Below are positions 1-6,256 of a stretch of DNA of 7,433 bases, in pieces. The notes below the pieces were generated by a model. That model searched no databases. It was not told where the DNA came from and was given only the letters and a program-made list of their open reading frames with translations. The translations under genes and the position numbers were made by a program. The stretch lies in the NCBI GenBank assembly GCA_003973375.1, contig QNYL01000291.1:1-7433 (forward strand), in the 5' to 3' direction. This DNA comes from Flavobacteriia bacterium. GTDB taxonomy: Bacteria > Bacteroidota > Bacteroidia > Flavobacteriales > Flavobacteriaceae. The stretch's first letter is position 1, and every line of letters starts with the position of its first letter.

Positions 1-132
1 TTTTATTTCGCCTGGCAACCGCGATTTTATGACCGGATTATTCGTAATGAAAAGGAATTGAATCGAATTAACTATTACATTATTTTAAATCCCGAACGCT
101 GGGAACGCGACCGCAATAACGAGGATATATAA
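1..132 (+). CDS. REP-associated tyrosine transposase (RAYT/Y1 family), C-terminal end only
   Basis: Reading frame 1 is open from the window edge to TAA at 130-132, giving 43 residues. They contain WQPRFYDRIIRNEKELNRI followed by YYIILNPERWERDR. This arrangement (WQ..F[HY]D.IIRNE.EL.RI..YI..NP..W) is the typical C-terminus of the Y1/HUH single-strand transposases that mobilise or maintain REP palindromes. One tyrosine of the YYI..NP helix (residues 25-26 of the visible part) is the likely catalytic nucleophile, by analogy with the family. The HUH metal-binding motif would lie upstream, outside the window, so intactness cannot be judged. A REP-like palindrome lies 67 bp after the stop, which supports the call. 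Family assignment is from recognised motifs only. Confidence 0.75.
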   Translation, partial: FYFAWQPRFYDRIIRNEKELNRINYYIILNPERWERDRNNEDI

Positions 133-142
133 AAATTGGTAA

Positions 143-247
143 AAAAATTTTCGGGGGAAATCAAATGTAATAATACAAATTCAATTACCGTCATACACGT
201 AGAGACGCGATTAATCGCGTCTGTACCATTTTTCCCCAGAAATTTTT
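143..247. repeat. REP-like composite inverted repeat next to the RAYT gene
   Basis: The core is a 28-bp palindrome at 199-226, with arms GTAGAGACGCGATT and AATCGCGTCTGTAC. All 14 pairs match except 202/223 (G-G). It sits inside a second imperfect inverted repeat: AAAAATTTTCGGGGGAAA (143-160) against TTTCCCCAGAAATTTTT (231-247), one gap and one mismatch. The core is much more G+C-rich than its surroundings. GTAGAGACGCGATTAATCGCGTCT-type palindromes are, as I recall, dispersed in many Bacteroidota and cyanobacterial genomes. Position just after a RAYT gene is the usual place for such elements. Only one copy of the core is seen in this window, so its repetitive nature is inferred. Confidence 0.65.
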
Positions 248-334
248 CATTGATTTTTTTCATAGTACCGTTTGGTTATAAAATTCATTGTCAAAAATAG
301 GTGTTTTTTTCGTTTTGTCAAATTTTCGGAACTC

Positions 335-366
335 TTTGTTAAATCATTAATAATTTTGTAATTTTG
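335..366 (+). promoter_or_regulatory. Bacteroidota-type promoter for rpsA
   Basis: TTTG at 335-338, a 20-nt spacer, then TAATTTTG at 359-366. This fits the Bacteroidota primary sigma factor pattern (-33 TTTG, -7 TAnnTTTG) with usual spacing. A second TAATTTTG lies directly upstream at 351-358, but its spacing to the TTTG is too short (12 nt). Transcription would begin near 371-376, leaving a leader of roughly 110 nt before the rpsA start codon. Confidence 0.6.
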
Positions 367-369
367 CAG

Positions 370-484
370 CCCTTTTTAACGAGATCAGATTCCATAAAGG
401 GTTTAATATTATTAATGTTTAATATCTCTTATTAGTTTTTTTCGTTTAAGAATCTGAAAAACAATAAGATACAAGTTTTGACAT
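370..484 (+). promoter_or_regulatory. rpsA 5' leader with pseudoknot potential
   Basis: The untranslated leader is long and has two complementary segment pairs. CCCTTT (370-375) can pair with AAAGGG (396-401). The 20-nt loop between them contains CAGATTC (386-392), which is perfectly complementary to GAATCTG (450-456), so both pairings together would form an H-type pseudoknot. The 9-mer GTTTAATAT occurs at 401-409 and again at 417-425. A six-codon ATG reading frame (415-435) also lies in the leader. There is no Shine-Dalgarno sequence before the ATG; the bases just upstream are A/T-rich. S1 represses its own mRNA through the leader in Escherichia coli; a similar role here is inference. Confidence 0.35.
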
Positions 485-2737
485 ATGTCTAAATTAATTG
501 AAAAATTAGAGCTGTACACCAATGAAGCCAAGAAACTGGGTATAGACCTTGATGCAGATTTATTTAAATTGGTAACCAAAGGATTAGGTCCGTCAATTTA
601 TAAAGAAGACGCAGAATTGGTATCTTGTTCAGAAAAATCTGAACTTGAAACTGTAAGAAAGAATTTTCTGATCAAAAAATTAGGATTGGAAGATACTGAA
701 AAGTTAGATAAAGCCATTGCATCCGTATGCGAAAAGATGGGTAAATCAAACAGAAACAAATACCGTGCTATTTTTTATTATCTTTTGGTAAAAGAATTTG
801 GTGCTGAGTCTAAATATGAAGTTGTAGAGGAAACTCCTGCAAAAAAAGAAAAACCGGCCATTAAAAAAAAGAAGGTTGTTAAGAAAAAAGAAGAACCTGT
901 AAAAGAAGAGCCTGTAAAAGAAGAACCGACCAAAGAAGAGCCTAAAGCAGAAGCAGAAACAGCTGAAAATGAAGAAAAAGAAGAAGTGACCAAGGTAGAT
1001 CCTCAGGAATTTCTTGATAATTTCGACTGGGAGACCTATGAAGAAGGTATTGAGCCTATTGATGAAGAAAAATACGCAGAGTTTGAACATGCTTTAGATG
1101 ATACTGTAGGTTTTGTTGAAGAACGCCAGGTAATTGAAGGTACTGTTGTAAGAATAACCGACCGTGAAGCGATTATTGATATCAATTCAAAATCGGAAGG
1201 TGTTATCTCTTTAAATGAATTCAGATATAATCCTAACTTAAAAGTTGGTGATAAAGTTGAGGTTAAAGTTGACCGTTTGGAAGACAGCACCGGACAACTG
1301 GTATTATCACACAGAAAAGCAAGAGTGATCAAGGCCTGGGAAAGAGTGATCAAAGCTCACGAAACTCAGGAGATCGTTACCGGTTTTGTAAAATGCAGAA
1401 CCAAAGGCGGTATGATAGTGGATGTATTCGGTATTGAAGCATTCTTACCGGGATCACAGATTGATGTAAAACCGATTAGAGACTACGATCAGTTTGTTGA
1501 AAAGAACATGGAATTCAAAGTGGTTAAGATCAATCATGAATTTAAGAACGTTGTGGTTTCTCACAAAGCGCTTATCGAAGCAGATCTTGCCGAACAGAAA
1601 AAAGAGATCATCAGTCAGCTTGAAAAAGGACAGGTACTCGAAGGTGTTGTTAAAAACATTACTTCTTACGGTGTATTTGTTGACTTGGGAGGTGTTGACG
1701 GATTAGTTCATATTACAGATTTATCATGGAGCAGAATCAACCATCCAAATGAGATCGTTGAACTTGACCAGAAATTGAATGTGGTTATTCTCGACTTTGA
1801 TGATGATAAATCACGTATCCAGTTAGGTTTAAAACAATTACAGAAACACCCATGGGAAGCCCTTGATCCGGACCTTAAAGTTGGAGATAAGATCAAAGGA
1901 AAAGTAACCATTATTGCTGATTACGGTGCATTTATCGAAGTTAGCCCTGGTGTTGAGGGACTTATTCACGTTTCTGAAATGTCATGGTCAACACACTTGC
2001 GTTCCGCTCAAGATTTTGTAAATGTTGGAGATGAAATTGAAGCTGTAATTCTTACTTTAGACCGTGAAGACAGAAAAATGTCGTTAGGTATCAAACAACT
2101 TCACCCTGATCCATGGACCGATGTTACTAAAAAGTATCCTGTAGGTTCACGTCATACCGGAACTGTAAGAAACTACACAAACTTTGGTGTGTTTGTTGAA
2201 ATGGAAGAAGGAATTGACGGATTGATCTATATTTCTGACCTTTCATGGGTTAAAAAGATCAAACATCCATCTGACTTTGTTAAGATCGGTGATAAACTTG
2301 AGGTAGAAGTTCTTGAACTCGACCCTGAAGCACGTAAACTGAATCTCGGACACAAGCAAACCACTGAAAATCCATGGGATACTTATGAAAAGACCTACAC
2401 AATAGGTTCTGCTCATACAGGAACTGTTAAAGATGTGAATGACAAAGGATGTATCGTTTCTTTTGAAGATGGTGTAGATGCATTTGTACCTTCACGTCAT
2501 ATGGAAAAAGAAGACGGTTCAAGAATTGCAAAAGGCGAAACCAATGAATTTAGAATTCTTGAATTCAATAAGGATTACCGCAGAATAGTTGCTTCTCACT
2601 CTGCAATATTCAGAGCAGAAGAAGAAAAGAATATCAAAGCAGCGAAGAAAAAAGCAGAATCAACTGCTGAAAAAACTACGCTTGGAGATATTTCTCAACT
2701 TGCAGATCTGAAAAAGAAAATGGATTCTAAGAAATAA
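485..2737 (+). CDS. rpsA: 30S ribosomal protein S1 with an N-terminal DUF2853-like domain
   Basis: S1 binds mRNA on the 30S subunit and promotes translation initiation. The 750-residue product has three parts. Residues 1-110 resemble the stand-alone DUF2853 family: an N-terminal helix, GLGPSIYKEDAELVSCS (33-49), RKNFLIKKLGL (58-68) and SNRNKYRAIFYYLLVKEFG (88-106). Residues 111-170 are a Lys/Glu/Pro-rich linker with four pentapeptide repeats. Residues 171-710 match Bacteroidota S1, with six S1 (OB-fold) repeats near 214-277, 295-363, 381-451, 465-538, 552-625 and 640-705. A charged tail follows. Flavobacterial S1 is usually about 590 residues, so roughly 160 are extra. After Met85 the next Met is 310, inside repeat 2, so there is no ATG for a separate normal-length S1; GTG at codon 168 is the only evident alternative. 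The gene has its own promoter and terminator. S1 identity is certain; the DUF2853 call is from motif memory. Confidence 0.97.
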   Translation: MSKLIEKLELYTNEAKKLGIDLDADLFKLVTKGLGPSIYKEDAELVSCSEKSELETVRKNFLIKKLGLEDTEKLDKAIASVCEKMGKSNRNKYRAIFYYLLVKEFGAESKYEVVEETPAKKEKPAIKKKKVVKKKEEPVKEEPVKEEPTKEEPKAEAETAENEEKEEVTKVDPQEFLDNFDWETYEEGIEPIDEEKYAEFEHALDDTVGFVEERQVIEGTVVRITDREAIIDINSKSEGVISLNEFRYNPNLKVGDKVEVKVDRLEDSTGQLVLSHRKARVIKAWERVIKAHETQEIVTGFVKCRTKGGMIVDVFGIEAFLPGSQIDVKPIRDYDQFVEKNMEFKVVKINHEFKNVVVSHKALIEADLAEQKKEIISQLEKGQVLEGVVKNITSYGVFVDLGGVDGLVHITDLSWSRINHPNEIVELDQKLNVVILDFDDDKSRIQLGLKQLQKHPWEALDPDLKVGDKIKGKVTIIADYGAFIEVSPGVEGLIHVSEMSWSTHLRSAQDFVNVGDEIEAVILTLDREDRKMSLGIKQLHPDPWTDVTKKYPVGSRHTGTVRNYTNFGVFVEMEEGIDGLIYISDLSWVKKIKHPSDFVKIGDKLEVEVLELDPEARKLNLGHKQTTENPWDTYEKTYTIGSAHTGTVKDVNDKGCIVSFEDGVDAFVPSRHMEKEDGSRIAKGETNEFRILEFNKDYRRIVASHSAIFRAEEEKNIKAAKKKAESTAEKTTLGDISQLADLKKKMDSKK
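887..946 (+). repeat. Four 15-nt tandem units in the rpsA linker
   Basis: Four consecutive 15-nt units encode KEEPV, KEEPV, KEEPT and KEEPK (residues 135-154). The DNA copies differ mostly at third positions (for example GAA/GAG and CCT/CCG), so this is an older expansion and not a fresh slippage event. The region lies in the flexible linker between the N-terminal domain and the S1 repeats. Copy number may vary between strains. Confidence 0.8.
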
Positions 2738-2756
2738 TCCTTATTCTTATAAAAAT

Positions 2757-2786
2757 AAAAAGAGCTCAGTAATGAGCTCTTTTTTG
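2757..2786. terminator. Bidirectional intrinsic terminator between rpsA and recQ
   Basis: GAGCTCA (2762-2768) and TGAGCTC (2773-2779) form a perfect stem closed by a GTAA loop. Flanking A and T runs extend pairing to 2757-2784. On the plus strand the stem runs into T6 (2780-2785), ending rpsA transcripts 20-45 nt after the stop. On the minus strand it runs into TTTTTATTTTTAT, so it can also end transcripts arriving from recQ. Confidence 0.88.
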
Positions 2787-2801
2787 TTTTATTGTTTATC
2801 A

Positions 2802-2825
2802 TTAATGTGCGATCTTACACATTAA
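2802..2825. repeat. 8-bp inverted repeat in the rpsA/recQ intergenic region
   Basis: TTAATGTG (2802-2809) is perfectly complementary to CACATTAA (2818-2825), with an 8-nt loop. No T-run follows directly on either strand, so it is not a classic terminator by itself. It would be a hairpin in the 3' untranslated region of recQ or in a small RNA read from the minus strand. Confidence 0.5.
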
Positions 2826-2912
2826 AGCCTAAGCATATTACAGACAAGTGTTAACCTGGATAATAAATTTAAAAATTTTCATCATAAACTATTGATATCA
2901 AGTAGATTGGCG

Positions 2913-2920
2913 CAAAGGTA
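2913..2920 (-). promoter_or_regulatory. Possible -7 promoter element reading away from the recQ 3' end
   Basis: On the minus strand the sequence reads TACCTTTGCG, an exact match to the TAnnTTTG element with the commonly following C. It lies 26 bp after the recQ stop codon, and transcription would run toward the terminator at 2757-2786. No good TTTG is found 17-23 nt upstream, so support rests on the -7 element alone. Confidence 0.3.
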
Positions 2921-2945
2921 TTAGCTTAGCGGTGAATTATTCGGG

Positions 2946-5141
2946 TTAATTGGCTACTTCACTAATAAACTTAATCCGCATCAGCCGCAGCTCTTCCTCA
3001 TCATAATCACCATCAAATTCATCAAGAGCGTCCTGTATCTTATCACTTTCAGCTTCCATAAAATAATCATAGATCTCTTCCTGTTGTTCTTCATCAAGGA
3101 TCTCATTGATACAGTAATCAATATTGATCTTTGTTCCTGAAAAAATAATCTGTTCCATGATTTTGATCAATTCCTCCATTTCAATTCCCTTAGATTTTGA
3201 AATATCACTTAAAGGAATTTTTTTATCGGTGCTCTGAATGATATAAAGTTTTAAGGCAGAATTGACTCCGGTACTCTTTACAATAAGATCATCAGGACGA
3301 ATAATATCATTTTCTTCAACATATTTTTCAATCAGAGAGATAAATTCCTTTCCGTATTTTTTTGCTTTCCCCTCTCCTACACCGTGAACTTTACTAAGTT
3401 CATCAATAGTAACGGGATATTTTAAGGTCATATCCTCCAACGACGGATCTTGAAAAACCACATAAGGAGGTACACCCTTCTTCTTTCCGATAGATTTACG
3501 AAGGTCTTTCAGCATGGCCATGAGCTTTTCATCGGTTACTCCTCCTCCTTTTACTCTGGTAATCACAGAGCCATCATCAGAATCATCATAAGAATGATCT
3601 TCGGTCATCATAAACTGTACAGGTTTCTTTATAAAATCATAGCCTTTATCCGTAAGTTTAAGCACTCCGTACTGTTCAATTTCTTTGTACAGGTATCCGG
3701 CAACTATTACCTGGCGCAACAAGGCCATCCAGTGTTTATCATCTTTTTCTTTTCCTATACCAAAGAAATCCTGGGTATTTACCTTGTGTGAGATCAACAG
3801 TGCATTTTCTTTGCCAATTAATGTATTGACCACTTCTTTTGCTTTATACTCTTGCTTGGTATCTCTTACAACTTCAAGTATCTTTTTTACATCATCAGTA
3901 GCTTCTATTTTCTTTTTCGGATTTCTTACATTGTCATCCATATCGGCACCGTCGCCTGTTTTTTCATCAAATTCTTCTCCAAAATAATGTAAAAGGAATT
4001 TTCTTCTCGACATTGAAGTTTCGGCATAAGCCACCACTTCCTGTAACAATGCATTACCGATCTCCTGCTCGGCAATGGGTTTTCCGGCAAGGAATTTTTC
4101 AAGTTTTTCAATATCCTTATAAGAATAGTAAGCCAGGCAATATCCTTCCCCGTCATCTCTTCCTGCCCTTCCGGTTTCCTGATAGTAACTTTCCAGACTT
4201 TTAGGCATATCATAATGTATCACAAAACGCACATCGGGTTTGTCAATACCCATACCAAAGGCAATAGTAGCAACAACCACGTCAATATCTTCCATCAGGA
4301 ACATATCCTGATGTCTGGCACGTGTTTTTGCATCGAGGCCTGCATGATAAGGAATGGCTTTGATACCATTTACCTGAAGTAATTGTGCAATCTCTTCAAC
4401 TTTTTTCCTGCTCAGACAGTAGATCACACCCGATTTTCCTTTATAATTTCTTACAAATTTGATGATGTCTTTATCTACATTTGAAGTTTTTGGCCTTACA
4501 TCGTAAAAAAGATTGGGCCGGTTGAACGATGCCTTAAAAGTTTTGGCATCAGAAATTCCAAGATTCTTTAAAATATCCTCCTGTACCTTTTCTGTAGCTG
4601 TTGCGGTAAGTCCGATAATGGGTAAATCGCCTATTTGTTGAATGATATTTTTTAAATTTCTGTATTCCGGACGGAAATCATGACCCCATTCGGAGATACA
4701 ATGTGCTTCATCAATGGCAATAAACGATATTTTTTGTGTTTTTAAAAAATTGACATATTCTTCTTTTGTGAGTGATTCAGGGGCAACATACAACAATTTG
4801 GTTACACCATCTTCAATATCCTGCATCACTTGGGCCACCTGAGTTTTATTTAAAGAGGAGTTCAGCACATGAGCCACCCCCTGATTGGTGGAAATGCCCC
4901 GCATGGCATCTACCTGATTCTTCATTAAAGCTATTAAGGGTGATACCACTATGGCTGTTCCCTCCTGTATAAGCGCCGGGAGCTGATAGATTAAAGATTT
5001 ACCGCCTCCTGTAGGCATTACAACAAATGTATTGTTTCTGTTTAAGACACTTTCAATGGCCCCTTTTTGTAATCCTTTAAATTTAGAAAAACCAAAATAT
5101 TTTTTTAACTCGTTTTCTAAATTAAATTTTTTCTCTTCCAT
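2946..5141 (-). CDS. recQ: ATP-dependent DNA helicase RecQ, zinc-cysteine-less form
   Basis: RecQ unwinds DNA 3' to 5' in recombination and replication-fork repair. Helicase motifs are intact in the 731-residue product: Walker A MPTGGGKS (42-49), DEAH (144-147), TATAT (179-183) and motif V/VI with AFGMGIDKPDV and QETGRAGR (321-328). A region corresponding to the zinc-binding subdomain follows (about 370-405), then a winged-helix RQC domain (about 410-510) and an HRDC domain (about 535-610, with VHGVGEGKAKKYG). The C-terminal extension (about 610-731) looks like a helix-turn-helix RecQ tail and ends in an acidic stretch. The four cysteines that bind zinc in E. coli RecQ are missing: residues 373-403 read AETSMSRRKFLLHYFG and then GDGADMDDN, with no Cys. 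The start has no Shine-Dalgarno sequence. The gene converges with rpsA and diverges from kdsD. Confidence 0.96.
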   Translation of the reverse strand: MEEKKFNLENELKKYFGFSKFKGLQKGAIESVLNRNNTFVVMPTGGGKSLIYQLPALIQEGTAIVVSPLIALMKNQVDAMRGISTNQGVAHVLNSSLNKTQVAQVMQDIEDGVTKLLYVAPESLTKEEYVNFLKTQKISFIAIDEAHCISEWGHDFRPEYRNLKNIIQQIGDLPIIGLTATATEKVQEDILKNLGISDAKTFKASFNRPNLFYDVRPKTSNVDKDIIKFVRNYKGKSGVIYCLSRKKVEEIAQLLQVNGIKAIPYHAGLDAKTRARHQDMFLMEDIDVVVATIAFGMGIDKPDVRFVIHYDMPKSLESYYQETGRAGRDDGEGYCLAYYSYKDIEKLEKFLAGKPIAEQEIGNALLQEVVAYAETSMSRRKFLLHYFGEEFDEKTGDGADMDDNVRNPKKKIEATDDVKKILEVVRDTKQEYKAKEVVNTLIGKENALLISHKVNTQDFFGIGKEKDDKHWMALLRQVIVAGYLYKEIEQYGVLKLTDKGYDFIKKPVQFMMTEDHSYDDSDDGSVITRVKGGGVTDEKLMAMLKDLRKSIGKKKGVPPYVVFQDPSLEDMTLKYPVTIDELSKVHGVGEGKAKKYGKEFISLIEKYVEENDIIRPDDLIVKSTGVNSALKLYIIQSTDKKIPLSDISKSKGIEMEELIKIMEQIIFSGTKINIDYCINEILDEEQQEEIYDYFMEAESDKIQDALDEFDGDYDEEELRLMRIKFISEVAN

Positions 5142-5167
5142 GTTCTCTATTCCCGAATTTTAATAAT

Positions 5168-5198
5168 TTTGCAAAAATAATCACTGATTATATATTTT
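5168..5198 (+). promoter_or_regulatory. Candidate promoter for the kdsD-tatC-lptB operon
   Basis: TTTG (5168-5171), a 19-nt spacer and TATATTTT (5191-5198) give a full -33 match and seven of eight bases of TAnnTTTG. Transcription would begin near 5205, about 80 nt before the kdsD start. An alternative is TAATTTTG at 5164-5171 acting as the -7 element, but it has no good -33 partner. Confidence 0.35.
5172..5179 (-). promoter_or_regulatory. Possible -7 element of the recQ promoter
   Basis: The minus strand reads TATTTTTGC, matching TAnnTTTG, 30 bp upstream of the recQ ATG. No convincing -33 TTTG is seen about 20 nt further upstream, where the DNA is nearly all A/T. The element directly abuts a plus-strand TAATTTTG (5164-5171), giving a rough dyad. 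Confidence 0.35.
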
Positions 5199-5213
5199 TA
5201 TATTTAATTTTAA

Positions 5214-5233
5214 ATGCTTTTTTAAAAAGGCAT
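5214..5233. repeat. 20-bp near-perfect palindrome in the recQ/kdsD intergenic region
   Basis: ATGCTTTTTTAAAAAGGCAT is self-complementary at nine of ten pairs; the remaining pair is a T/G mismatch. It lies just downstream of the candidate kdsD promoter and upstream of the recQ promoter region. A dimeric repressor site is possible; a chance palindrome in A/T-rich DNA is the alternative. Confidence 0.4.
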
Positions 5234-5286
5234 GATTTTTCACAATAAATATAACATAATATATTCAAATAAAAAATTAGTAGATA

Positions 5287-6252
5287 TTGAAAAAATCTGA
5301 AAATATTTTAGATACCGCAAAAAACACCATTCTGATCGAAGCAGAAGCGATAAAAAACCTTACTCAGTATCTGAATAAAGATTTTGAAAATACGGTATCT
5401 GCTATATTGAATTCCGATGGAAGAGTAATTGTAACCGGTATTGGGAAAAGCGCCAATATAGCCACCAAAATTGTAGCTACCTTTAATTCAACAGGTACTC
5501 CTGCTGTTTTTATGCATGCTGCAGATGCCATCCACGGAGATCTAGGCAATATTCAAAAGAACGATGTGGTGATCTGTATCTCAAAAAGCGGAAATACTCC
5601 TGAGATCAAAGTGCTTGTCCCATTGATTAAGGGATCAGGGAATACAATTATTGCTATCACCGGGAATAAGGACTCCTATCTCGGAAAATATGCCGATTTT
5701 GTTTTGAACTCGTATGTAGAAAAAGAAGCCTGTCCTAATAATCTGGCTCCAACAAGCAGTACTACGGCTCAATTGGTTATTGGAGATGCTTTAGCCATCT
5801 GTTTATTGGAACAAAGAGATTTTACCGGTAAAGATTTTGCAAAATATCATCCCGGTGGAACACTTGGTAAAAAATTGTATCTGCGGGTAAACGATCTGAT
5901 TGCGGATAATGAAAAACCGGAGGTGGACCCGGAAACCACCATCAAAGATGTCATCTATGAGATTTCTGAAAAAAGACTGGGAACTACAGTTGTAACCCGG
6001 AATAATAAAATTTTAGGAATCATTACCGATGGAGATATCAGGCGAATGCTTGAAAACCATAAAGATATCCATCAGTTGAAGGCAAAAGATATCATGAGTA
6101 AGAAACCTATAAAGATCGGTCATGATGAGATGGCTGTAAAAGCTGTAGAGATAATGGAAAATAAAGACATAACACAGATCATTGTTGTAAAAGGTGAAGA
6201 ATATTTAGGTATTATTCATTTTCACGATCTGTTAAAAGAAGGTATTATATAG
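5287..6252 (+). CDS. kdsD: Arabinose-5-phosphate isomerase (KdsD/KpsF family)
   Basis: The enzyme converts ribulose 5-phosphate to arabinose 5-phosphate, the first step toward Kdo for lipopolysaccharide. The 321 residues comprise an N-terminal SIS domain (to about 190) and two CBS motifs (about 205-260 and 268-321, including MSKKPIKIG). Conserved stretches are GIGKSANIATKI (51-62), HAADAIHGDLG (77-87), ISKSGNTPE (98-106) and YHPGGTLGKKL (187-197). Residues matching E. coli KdsD K59, E111, E152 and H193 appear as K54, E106, E147 and H188, all with the same offset of five. The start is TTG: an in-frame TAG sits at 5281-5283 and the first internal Met is residue 76, which would delete part of the SIS domain. 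It is probably the first gene of an operon with tatC (4 bp gap) and lptB. Confidence 0.95.
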   Translation: MKKSENILDTAKNTILIEAEAIKNLTQYLNKDFENTVSAILNSDGRVIVTGIGKSANIATKIVATFNSTGTPAVFMHAADAIHGDLGNIQKNDVVICISKSGNTPEIKVLVPLIKGSGNTIIAITGNKDSYLGKYADFVLNSYVEKEACPNNLAPTSSTTAQLVIGDALAICLLEQRDFTGKDFAKYHPGGTLGKKLYLRVNDLIADNEKPEVDPETTIKDVIYEISEKRLGTTVVTRNNKILGIITDGDIRRMLENHKDIHQLKAKDIMSKKPIKIGHDEMAVKAVEIMENKDITQIIVVKGEEYLGIIHFHDLLKEGII

Positions 6253-6256
6253 AATT

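Noticed and set aside
75..263. 62-codon minus-strand reading frame over the RAYT end and the palindrome
   Set aside because: It is antisense to the real transposase C-terminus and runs through the palindrome. The stretch GTDAINRVSTCMT is just the translated repeat, often mis-annotated as a hypothetical protein.
415..435. Six-codon ATG reading frame (MFNISY) in the rpsA leader as a regulatory upstream peptide
   Set aside because: It is too short to distinguish from chance in A/T-rich sequence and has no recognisable attenuator context. Mentioned only within the leader entry.
746..1090. 114-codon Phe-rich minus-strand reading frame inside rpsA
   Set aside because: It is the antisense of the Lys/Glu-rich linker (AAA/GAA codons read as TTT/TTC), with no start context or family resemblance.
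2838..2885. 15-codon minus-strand reading frame starting ATGATG as a small protein gene
   Set aside because: No promoter of its own, no ribosome-binding signal and no conserved features can be seen. Kept only as a remark in the possible small RNA finding.
3450..4204. Plus-strand reading frames of 60-113 codons within recQ
   Set aside because: They lie wholly antisense to an intact, conserved helicase gene and resemble no known family.
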